The notes under the pieces are model-generated. The model was not told where the DNA came from. It saw only the letters and a program-made list of their open reading frames with translations, and did no database searches. From positions 1 through 33,834 of the forward strand of contig JAISSX010000063.1 of assembly GCA_031272885.1 (NCBI GenBank): a stretch of DNA of 33,834 nucleotides, read 5' to 3'. The DNA comes from Bifidobacteriaceae bacterium (GTDB lineage: Bacteria > Actinomycetota > Actinomycetes > Actinomycetales > WQXJ01). The translations under genes and the position numbers were made by a program. Shown piece by piece: positions 24,000 to 30,990 of this stretch; the stretch's first letter is position 1, and the number at the start of each line of letters is the position of its first letter.

Positions 24000-26036
24000 T
24001 CAGGCGACCTTCTCCAGGCCGGATTCCTCCGGGATACGGTCGGCCGAGATGCGGCGGCGGAACACGATGATGCTCCACGCCTGGTAGGCCAGGACGATCG
24101 GCACCAGGCAGCCCGCCACAATGGTCATCAGCTTCAAGGTCAGGGGCGAAGAAGCCGCGGCGTGCATCGGCAGGCCGGTAATCTTCGCACCATCTTCGAA
24201 ACCTTCCAGCGTGGTGTGTTCATCCAACAGGCCCAGCGCCACGAGGGCATCGAGCGCCACGTTGGCGTTCTCCAGGCGGCCGTTGATGTTGGCCAGGGCC
24301 AGGTCGTTGTCCCAAGCCGAGCCGGTGATGATGGGCAGCAGTTCCATGCCGTCCTTGAACACCGGCGTTTCGGCCTCAGGCGCATCGGCCACGGCCTGCA
24401 GCGTGTCGACCACCTTGCCCAGCACGCCCTGCACGGAGGCGGGGATCTGGTTCAGGGCTGCCGCCACGGTCTTCTGCACCTCGGCCACCACGGTTTCGGC
24501 CGGCAGGCCGCCAATGGTGTCCGATTCACCAGCCAAGGCCGGCCCGATGTCGCCCACCACAGCCGCGATGGTCTCATCGGTCGGGTCAACGCCCACGCGG
24601 GCCAGGGTGATGGTCACCACGTCGACCACGTTGCCCAGCGGGATGACGCCGATCACCGGATCGTCACCGGCCACCACGGACTGCAGGATGGCGGTGGTGA
24701 CCTGGTTCTGGAAATCGGTCGGTTCGGCTTGGATGTCATCGACCGTCAGGGCGCCGCTCTCAAGCGCGGCCTTGACCCGGTCGAAGCACTTGACCACCAC
24801 CATCTCAACGTCTTCCTGCGGGATGAGGCCGGCGGCGGGATAGGTGCCGGTGGCCACGTCGGCCAGGATGGCGTCGGTCAAGGCGACGGTGTGTTCGGTC
24901 GGCTCGCCCACCAGGTCGGCCCCAGGCGTGGCCTCCACGGCCTGGAACGTCAAGGTGACCACGTCCCCCACGTTGAGGCCGGCGCCGCCGTTGTCCGTGC
25001 CCAACACCACGCGGCCCACAATCGGGTCGGCAATGGCATCGCCCTTGACCGTCACGCTGGAGGCGTTGATGACGTTGGGGAACAGGGACACGAAGATGGT
25101 GGCCACGGCGGCGGCCAGGGCAACCGTCATCGCCACGAAGGAGACGCCGAACTTCTTCGACAGGGTGAACAGCACCACCAGCACCAGGGCCACGGCGGCC
25201 ACGGCCACGGTGATCCATTCGATGGTGGGGTTGTTGCCGAACTTGAAGGCCAGCCAGACGGCCCACACGGCCGCCAGGACCGTGGCGACGATGGCCAGCT
25301 TGGGGGCAAGGGATTCGGCCCTGTGCCGCAGTTCGCCGTCCGTCTTCAACGCCAGGAAGATGGCGCCGATGGTCAGGAACAGCGAAGCGGTGACCAGGCC
25401 ACCCAGCAGGACGAAGCCCTGGTGGGCAATGACCAGATCCCAGAAGCCGCCCGCGTAGACGATCTTCGAGGGGCCAACCTGGGTGGCATCGACCGCGGCG
25501 GGCACGCCCGCCACCAGATCGGAGAACGCCACGCCCCACAGCACAGCGGGGATCCAGGAACCGAGGATGATGCAGTAGTCCCACATCTTGCGCCAGCCGG
25601 CCCCGTTGATCTTGCCGCGGTATTCGAACGCCACCGCGCGGGCGATCAGGCCCAGCAGGATCAGGAACAGGGGCAGGTAGGCGGCCGAGAACAATGTGGC
25701 GTACCACTCGGGGAAGGCCGCGAAGGTGGCGCCACCGGCGGTGAGCACCCAAACCTCGTTGCCGTCCCACAGTGGGCCGATGGTGGAAAGCATGGCCCGG
25801 CGCTCGGAATCCTTCTTGCCCAGGATGGGCAGCAGCATGCCGACGCCGAAGTCGAAGCCCTCCAGCACCAGATAGCCGGTCCACAGGACGGCGATCAGGC
25901 CGAACCAGAGGATCTCCAGGCCGGTGGGATCGGTAGTCAGGAAGTGCAGCAGGTTCACCACTGCGTTGGCGGTGCCTTCAGTGTTGGCCGGATCGACCGG
26001 CGCAGCCGCTAGAACGGAAGCCAGAATGTCAGTCAT
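24000..26036 (-). CDS. cydB: Cytochrome bd ubiquinol/menaquinol oxidase subunit II with a large loop insertion
   Basis: CydB is the second core subunit of the membrane-bound bd oxidase, which reduces oxygen to water with quinol electrons. At 678 residues it is nearly twice the usual 340-380. Family sequence covers residues 39-325 (ILWFGLIAVLWTGYLVLEGF, the DGNEVW motif at 91-96) and 628-678 (SSPLTLKLMTIVAG, the last helix and tail). Between them, after SLFPNVINASS, lie about 300 soluble residues. From E. coli topology this loop faces outside. A 38-residue N-terminal extension is also unusual but is preceded by a strong AAGGAGA ribosome site. The frame is open throughout, with no sign of frameshift. 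It follows cydA by 23 bp. Confidence 0.93.
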   Translation of the reverse strand: MTDILASVLAAAPVDPANTEGTANAVVNLLHFLTTDPTGLEILWFGLIAVLWTGYLVLEGFDFGVGMLLPILGKKDSERRAMLSTIGPLWDGNEVWVLTAGGATFAAFPEWYATLFSAAYLPLFLILLGLIARAVAFEYRGKINGAGWRKMWDYCIILGSWIPAVLWGVAFSDLVAGVPAAVDATQVGPSKIVYAGGFWDLVIAHQGFVLLGGLVTASLFLTIGAIFLALKTDGELRHRAESLAPKLAIVATVLAAVWAVWLAFKFGNNPTIEWITVAVAAVALVLVVLFTLSKKFGVSFVAMTVALAAAVATIFVSLFPNVINASSVTVKGDAIADPIVGRVVLGTDNGGAGLNVGDVVTLTFQAVEATPGADLVGEPTEHTVALTDAILADVATGTYPAAGLIPQEDVEMVVVKCFDRVKAALESGALTVDDIQAEPTDFQNQVTTAILQSVVAGDDPVIGVIPLGNVVDVVTITLARVGVDPTDETIAAVVGDIGPALAGESDTIGGLPAETVVAEVQKTVAAALNQIPASVQGVLGKVVDTLQAVADAPEAETPVFKDGMELLPIITGSAWDNDLALANINGRLENANVALDALVALGLLDEHTTLEGFEDGAKITGLPMHAAASSPLTLKLMTIVAGCLVPIVLAYQAWSIIVFRRRISADRIPEESGLEKVA
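24156..25061 (-). other. Novel extracytoplasmic insertion domain within CydB
   Basis: Residues about 326-627 of CydB. The segment is acidic, without membrane helices. Two parts look alike: residues 333-432 (ADPIVGRVVLG ... NVGDVVTLTF ... TEHTVALTDAI ... AAGLIPQEDV) and 454-545 (DDPVIGVIPLG, NVVDVVTITL, TDETIAAVVGDI, IGGLPAETVV). The rest (550-625) is less repetitive. It contains a single cysteine (Cys417). I do not recognise the fold. Confidence 0.75.
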
Positions 26037-26059
26037 GATGATGTCTCCTTAGCTCTCCG

Positions 26060-27610
26060 TCAGTAGCTGAAGGTCAGCGGCTTGGACTCGTCCAAGTCGG
26101 CCTTCACCTCGGGGGGAACCTCTTCCAGCGGCGCGCCCTTGGCGACATACCGCTTCATGAGGTAGAACCAGGCGATTGCCAACACCAGATACAACAGCGT
26201 GAAGACAATCACCGTGATGATGACGGAACTGGCCGGCACAACCGGCGAGACCGCGTTGACGGTGGTCAAGGAGAGGTCGGCCGCATCGGGCGACAGGCTC
26301 TGCACACCACCGCTGTTGGAGTAGTTGAGCACCGGATAGACGATGAACGGTTGGCGGCCGATTTCGGTGAAGATCCAGCCGAAGGCCGCGCCCAGGAACG
26401 GCATGGGCAGCGACAGCACCGACCAGAACTTCAGGAAGCCGGAACCGGTGGTGCGCCCGCCCCGCAAGGCGAACAGGCCCACCAGCGCCAACAGGGCGCT
26501 GAAAGCCCCGAACGCGATCATCAGGCGGAAGGTCCAGAAGACCGTCATCTGATTCGGGATGAAGTCGAGACCAACCTCGTCCGCCACCTCGGGCGGCGTC
26601 TGGTAGCCGTCTTGCAGCAACTGCTCGGCATCGTTGATGCCGGTCACCTGCGCACCGGTGTCGTTGTAGGCCAGCAGAGAGAGCAGCTTCGGGATGGTGA
26701 TGATGCGGGTGGGTTCGGTCCATTCGCCCTGCAAGTTGGCGGGATCGACCGGCGCGCACTCGCCGAAGGCCACCACGGTGAAGCCGGCGCCCTCGCCCTC
26801 GGCGGGCGTGACGCACAGCATTTCGGCGGCGGCCATCTTGGTCGGCTGGATCTTGGTGATCACCTGGGCCTGGTGGTGGCCCGAGAAGATCAGCGAGATG
26901 CCGGCGATGATCACAACCCAGCAACCCACCACGCCGGCCTTGCGGTAGACCTTGGCGCCGTCTTCGTTGCCGGCCCGGACCGCCTTAACCACCCACCAGA
27001 TGGCGATGCCGGCCATGAACGTGCCGGCCACCACGAAGGAGGTGGAGATGGTGTGCCAGAAGGTGGAGAGTGAGAGCTGCGAGAACAGCACCGACCCCAG
27101 AGAGTCCATCTGGGCGCGGCCAGCCACAGGATCATACGAGGACCCGACCGGGTACTGCATGAAGCTGTTGGCGGCCAGGATGAAGAAGGCCGACAGGTTG
27201 ACGGCGAAGGCCACCAGCCAGATGGAGAGCAGGTGGACGCCGCGGCTGAGGCGACCCCAGCCGAAGATCCACACGCCCAGGAACGTGGATTCGATGAAGA
27301 ATGCCGCCAAGGCCTCCATGGCCAGTGGCGCGCCGAAGATGTCGCCGACCATCCGGGAGTACTCGGACCAGTTCATGCCGAACTGGAACTCCTGGACGAT
27401 GCCGGTCACAATGCCCAGCGCGAAGTTGATCAGCAACAACTTGCCGAAGAACCGCGTGAGCCGGTACCACTCGTCTTTGCCGGTCTTGTACCAGATGGTC
27501 TGGAGCAGGGCGACCAGGGGCGTCAGGCCGATGGTCAGCGGCACAAAGATGAAGTGGTACACAGTGGTGATGCCGAACTGCCATCTGGCAAGATCAAGCG
27601 CTTCTAACAT
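26060..27610 (-). CDS. cydA: Cytochrome bd ubiquinol/menaquinol oxidase subunit I
   Basis: CydA carries the three hemes and the quinol site of the bd oxidase. With the ATG at 27610 the protein is 516 residues, and numbering matches E. coli: His19 (heme b595/d side), His185 (heme b558), Glu99 and Glu106 of the proton path, and Met363 in FRLMIAFG (heme b558). The Q-loop motif QPTKMAAAE (about residues 254-262) and GRQP (417-420) are intact; the Q-loop is the short type. GGAGG five bases before ATG 27610 rules out the GTG at 27616. First gene of the cyd unit, divergent from the radical SAM gene across a 255-bp regulatory region. Confidence 0.96.
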   Translation of the reverse strand: MLEALDLARWQFGITTVYHFIFVPLTIGLTPLVALLQTIWYKTGKDEWYRLTRFFGKLLLINFALGIVTGIVQEFQFGMNWSEYSRMVGDIFGAPLAMEALAAFFIESTFLGVWIFGWGRLSRGVHLLSIWLVAFAVNLSAFFILAANSFMQYPVGSSYDPVAGRAQMDSLGSVLFSQLSLSTFWHTISTSFVVAGTFMAGIAIWWVVKAVRAGNEDGAKVYRKAGVVGCWVVIIAGISLIFSGHHQAQVITKIQPTKMAAAEMLCVTPAEGEGAGFTVVAFGECAPVDPANLQGEWTEPTRIITIPKLLSLLAYNDTGAQVTGINDAEQLLQDGYQTPPEVADEVGLDFIPNQMTVFWTFRLMIAFGAFSALLALVGLFALRGGRTTGSGFLKFWSVLSLPMPFLGAAFGWIFTEIGRQPFIVYPVLNYSNSGGVQSLSPDAADLSLTTVNAVSPVVPASSVIITVIVFTLLYLVLAIAWFYLMKRYVAKGAPLEEVPPEVKADLDESKPLTFSY

Positions 27611-27699
27611 GCGCACCTCCGCTGTGAGGATGGGGTGGTCTATGGTCAGGGTATGAAAATGGCGCCAGCCCAGGACAGCCCAAGGACCGTTGATGGGCC

Positions 27700-27780
27700 T
27701 AGGTTCAACCTATGAGCCAACAGCCGAAGAGTATAGGACCAAAGTCCCAAGTTCTTCACACTTTCTCCCCGTTTCTTCAC
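27700..27780 (-). promoter_or_regulatory. cydA control region: DosR-like box, palindrome, direct repeats
   Basis: On the minus strand GGGACTTTGGTCC (plus 27736-27748) matches the DosR box at 14 of 20 positions and keeps its GGAC-N4-GTCC spacing. TATACT (plus 27730-27735) directly follows. A second possible -10, TAGGTT (plus 27707-27712), would put the box at about -42, the usual DosR position. That hexamer belongs to the 13-nt palindrome TAGGTTCAACCTA (27700-27712). Upstream, TTCTTCAC occurs at 27752-27759 and 27773-27780, exactly 21 bp apart. Confidence 0.5.
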
Positions 27781-27805
27781 CAAATGTGACCGCTTCGGAG
27801 CAAGT

Positions 27806-27811
27806 TAAAGT
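27806..27811 (+). promoter_or_regulatory. Possible -10 of the radical SAM operon
   Basis: TAAAGT, about 55 bases before the ATG at 27866, with ATGTGA 16 bp upstream as a poor -35. Low certainty. Confidence 0.3.
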
Positions 27812-27865
27812 AGAAATACCCACGTAGCAAAGCTCCACGACAACCCAAGGAAGACCACCCCGCCC

Positions 27866-29797
27866 ATGACCCAGCCCAGCGCCATCGAGCCCCCTCGACT
27901 GACGGACCGCTTGGAAGCCCTTCTAACGGGGGTCCAAGGTCCCGTCCAATACATCGGCGGCGAGGTCAACGCGCAGGTCAAAGACTGGCAGGCGGCCGCG
28001 GGGGAGCGGGTCCACTGGGTGCTGGCCTTCCCCGACGCCTATGCCGTGGGCCAACCGAACCTGGGCCTGGCCATGCTGTACGAGATCCTCAACGAACGCG
28101 AAGACGCCCTGGCAGAACGGGCCTACGCCCCCTGGCCAGACATGGAACAGGCCATGCGCCGCGCCGGCCTGCCCTGGTTCACGCTGGACGCCCACCGGCC
28201 GGTCAATCGGTTCGATCTGCTCGGCGTGTCGCTCTCCACCGAACTGGGTTACTCCAACCTGCTGACCTGTTTGGACCTGGCCGGCATCGGGCTGCACCAG
28301 GCGGATAGGCCCGATTCCGCCCCGCTCGTCATCGTGGGCGGGCACGCCGCCTTCAACCCGGAACCGCTGGCGGACTTCATCGACGGCGCCGTACTGGGGG
28401 ACGGCGAGGAAGTGGTGGGCCGGATCACCGACGTCACCCGGGACTGGCGGGCGGCCGGGCGGCCCGGCGGGCGGGACGGCCTGCTGTGGGAACTAGCCCA
28501 CCGTGACCTGCTCTACGTACCGTCCCTCTACCAGGTGAGCTACGACCCGGTGAGCCACCAGATCACGCAGGTGGCGCCATCGGGCAGTGTGGCCGGCCGC
28601 GGCCTGCCGGTACCGACCAAGCAGACGGTGCAGGACCTGGACCGCTGGCAGTACCCCAAGGCACCCCTGGTGCCGTTCGCCGAAACCGTCCACGAGCGCC
28701 TCAGCGTGGAGATTTTCCGCGGCTGCACCCGCGGCTGCCGCTTCTGCCAGGCCGGCTTCATCACCCGGCCGGTGCGGGAACGCTCACCGGAGACGATAGC
28801 GCAGATGGCGCGGCGCGGCCTGGCCGCCACCGGCTTCGATGAGGTGGGGCTGCTGTCGCTCAGTTCGGCCGACCACACGGGGATCGGGCGGATCGCCAAG
28901 AACCTGGCGGACGAATACCAAGGCACCCAGGTGGGCCTGTCGCTGCCGTCTACCCGAGTGGACGCCTTCAACGTCACCCTAGCGGAGGAACTGCTGCGCG
29001 GTGGGCGCCGGCCCGGCCTGACCTTCGCGCCGGAGGGCGGCTCGGAGCGGATGCGGCGCGTCATCAACAAGCAGGTCACCGAGGCGGACCTGTTGGACAC
29101 CGTGGCCACCGCCTTCGGCCACGGCTGGCGTTCCGTCAAGCTCTACTTCATGTGTGGCCTGCCCACCGAGGAAGAGGCGGACGTGACCCAGATCGCCACC
29201 CTGGCCCAGGCCGTCATCCGGCGGGGCCGCGAGGTGACCGGCAGCCGCGACATCCGCTGCACCATTTCGATCGGGCCGTTTGTGCCCAAGGCCCACACTT
29301 CGTTCCAGTGGGCGGCCCAGGCCCCGGCCGAGGTGGTGGATGCCCGCCTCGCGGCGCTGCGGGCGGCCATCTTGGCGGACCGGCCCACCGCCCGGGCCAT
29401 CACGCTGCGCGCCGCCCCCGGCCGGCCGGCCCAACTGGAAGGGCTGTTGGCGCGGGGCGACCGGCGGGTGGGGGCCGTCATTGAGCGGGCCTGGCGCGGC
29501 GGCGCCCGCTTCGACGGCTGGCGCGAACACCTGAAACTGGACGTGTGGGAGGCGGCGGCGCGTTCTGTCTTGGAGCCGCAGGGCCTAAGCCAGGAGTGGT
29601 ACACCCAGCGGGAACGAGGCTGGGACGAGGTGCTGCCGTGGGACCACTTCGAGACCGGCCTGGACCGGGATTGGCTGTGGGATGACTGGGAGGCAGCCAA
29701 GGACGGCGGCGGTGTGGAGGACTGCCGCTGGGCCGGCTGCTACGACTGCGGCGTGTGCACCACCTTAGGTACGGCGATTCAGATCGGGGTGGGCTAG
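27866..29797 (+). CDS. B12-binding-like/radical SAM protein, TIGR03960 family
   Basis: A 643-residue cytoplasmic protein of the radical SAM superfamily. The first 250 residues resemble the B12-binding-like region of the family (VGQPNLGLAMLYEILNER, VIVGGHAAFNPEPLADFIDG). The iron-sulfur motif is CTRGCRFC: Cys287, Cys291 and Cys294 (CxxxCxxC). FAPEGGSERMRRVINK follows in the barrel. The C-terminus has a second cysteine cluster, CRWAGCYDCGVC. AAGGAAGA precedes the ATG. The family nearly always sits beside a DUF2344 gene and an RNase E/G gene, as here, suggesting an RNA or ribosome-related modification; the substrate is not established as far as I know. The next gene starts on the base after its stop. 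Confidence 0.9.
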   Translation: MTQPSAIEPPRLTDRLEALLTGVQGPVQYIGGEVNAQVKDWQAAAGERVHWVLAFPDAYAVGQPNLGLAMLYEILNEREDALAERAYAPWPDMEQAMRRAGLPWFTLDAHRPVNRFDLLGVSLSTELGYSNLLTCLDLAGIGLHQADRPDSAPLVIVGGHAAFNPEPLADFIDGAVLGDGEEVVGRITDVTRDWRAAGRPGGRDGLLWELAHRDLLYVPSLYQVSYDPVSHQITQVAPSGSVAGRGLPVPTKQTVQDLDRWQYPKAPLVPFAETVHERLSVEIFRGCTRGCRFCQAGFITRPVRERSPETIAQMARRGLAATGFDEVGLLSLSSADHTGIGRIAKNLADEYQGTQVGLSLPSTRVDAFNVTLAEELLRGGRRPGLTFAPEGGSERMRRVINKQVTEADLLDTVATAFGHGWRSVKLYFMCGLPTEEEADVTQIATLAQAVIRRGREVTGSRDIRCTISIGPFVPKAHTSFQWAAQAPAEVVDARLAALRAAILADRPTARAITLRAAPGRPAQLEGLLARGDRRVGAVIERAWRGGARFDGWREHLKLDVWEAAARSVLEPQGLSQEWYTQRERGWDEVLPWDHFETGLDRDWLWDDWEAAKDGGGVEDCRWAGCYDCGVCTTLGTAIQIGVG

Positions 29798-30853
29798 GTG
29801 AGCACAGTGCCCGATGGCGCCAAATCCCCTGAGCCGGTGAAGCGGCGGACGCCGAAGCCGGATGGTCCCCCGCCGCCGCCCGCGTCGCCGAGCGCAGCGG
29901 AGGAGTCGCGGCCGGCTGGCACCGCAGGGACCGGCGGGGGCGGGCGGGTGAAGCGGCGGACGCCGAAGCCGGCTGGTCCCCCGCCGCCGCCCGTGTCGAC
30001 GAGCGCAGCGGAGGAGACGCGGCCGGCTAGCATCGCTGGGACCGGCGGTGGCGGGCGGGTGAAGCGGCGGACGCCGAAGCCGGATGGTCCCCCGCCGCCG
30101 CCGGCAGTTCAACGAGTGGCGATTCGGTACGCCAAGCGGGGGCCGCTGCGGTTCGCCTCCCACCGGGTATTGCAGCGGGCCTTCGAGCGGGCCGTACGCC
30201 GGGCACAGATGCCGGTGGCCTTCTCGGCCGGGTTCACACCCCACCCTCGGCTCAGCTACCTGGGGGCCGCCCCCACCGGCGCCGCCAGTGAGGCGGAATA
30301 CCTCACCATCCGGTTGTCGGAGCGGCGCGACCCGGCGGCCTTGGCCCAGGCACTCGACGCCGCCCTGCCGCGTGACCTGCGAGTCTTGGCGGCCGTTGAA
30401 TGGCCGGGCGACGACCTGCCGGGACGGCTGGAGGCTTCGGCCTGGCGGCTGGTTTTCGCCGACCTGCCGGGGCCGGTGCTCGATGCCGCCGTGGACCGCT
30501 TGTTGGCGGCGGCCAGTTGGGTGGTGACCCGTGGCGATGGGATTCCCGGGGCGGCCCGTGACCCGGCGCGCGGCCCGGCCAAGCCGGCCCGCTTGGTGGA
30601 GGTGCGCCCCGCCATCGTCGACCTGACGCGCCAGGCGGCGGCGGTGGACGGGTCCCACGGCTACCCAGACACCTGTGCGATACTGAGTGTGATCTTGCGG
30701 CATTCCACACCGGCCGTGAGACCAGACGACTTGACTACCGCGCTCGCTGAAGCGTCCGATGGTGCCGTGCCCTCGCCCCTCGAGGTGACGCGGCTGAGCC
30801 AGGGGATGCTCCAGAAGCTGGATGGGGTCACCACCGTGGTGAACCCCTTCTGA
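29798..30853 (+). CDS. DUF2344 (TIGR03936) protein with repeated N-terminus
   Basis: The 351-residue protein has the family domain from about residue 105: VAIRYAKRGPLRFASHRVLQRAFERAVRRA, then SAGFTPHPRLSYLGA, both hallmark segments shown by GPLRFASH and FTPHPRLS. In many bacteria this domain is fused to or encoded next to the TIGR03960 radical SAM protein; it is the likely partner. Residues 14-103 are an added basic, Pro-rich region of 37-residue repeats (VKRRTPKPDGPPPPP each time). It starts at GTG adjoining the upstream stop; an in-frame GTG at 29807 inside the dispersed 15-nt word is an alternative start. Translational coupling is likely. Confidence 0.88.
   Translation: MSTVPDGAKSPEPVKRRTPKPDGPPPPPASPSAAEESRPAGTAGTGGGGRVKRRTPKPAGPPPPPVSTSAAEETRPASIAGTGGGGRVKRRTPKPDGPPPPPAVQRVAIRYAKRGPLRFASHRVLQRAFERAVRRAQMPVAFSAGFTPHPRLSYLGAAPTGAASEAEYLTIRLSERRDPAALAQALDAALPRDLRVLAAVEWPGDDLPGRLEASAWRLVFADLPGPVLDAAVDRLLAAASWVVTRGDGIPGAARDPARGPAKPARLVEVRPAIVDLTRQAAAVDGSHGYPDTCAILSVILRHSTPAVRPDDLTTALAEASDGAVPSPLEVTRLSQGMLQKLDGVTTVVNPF
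29807..29821 (+). repeat. Dispersed 15-nt word, perfect copy at the DUF2344 start
   Basis: GTGCCCGATGGCGCC, read in frame as VPDGA four codons into the DUF2344 gene. Confidence 0.8.
29837..30106 (+). repeat. Three tandem 111-bp coding repeats
   Basis: Units begin at 29837, 29948 and 30059 (GTGAAGCGGCGGACGCCGAA in each), with a period of exactly 111 bp, 37 codons. The first two are complete, the third stops after about 48 bp. The copies differ at only a few bases, so the expansion is recent or homogenised. It keeps the frame and encodes KRRTPKP plus a run of five prolines. Confidence 0.9.
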
Positions 30854-30990
30854 ACAGCCTGTTGAGCAGCGTGGAGCAGGGCGCAACCCAAGTTTGCGCG
30901 GTCTTGGCCAACAGGCCAGGGGCCGTGGACATTACGGACCGGCCGCGGTCCGCGTGAGGTGTGGCGCGCGGCAACGGCCCTGGAGCGATT
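30854..30990 (+). promoter_or_regulatory. rne leader with hairpin
   Basis: The gap between DUF2344 and rne holds CGGACC (30935-30940) and GGTCCG (30947-30952) around the loop GGCCGC, and CTGTTG/CAACAG farther apart (30859, 30909). A weak promoter (TTGGCC 30904-30909, GACATT 30928-30933) is possible. RNase E genes are often controlled through their 5' leader; that is analogy only. Confidence 0.35.

Noticed and set aside
23925-26012. 695-codon plus-strand frame opposite cydB
   Set aside because: It is the His/Gly/Gln-rich shadow typical of GC-rich antisense frames; cydB on the minus strand has clear family motifs.
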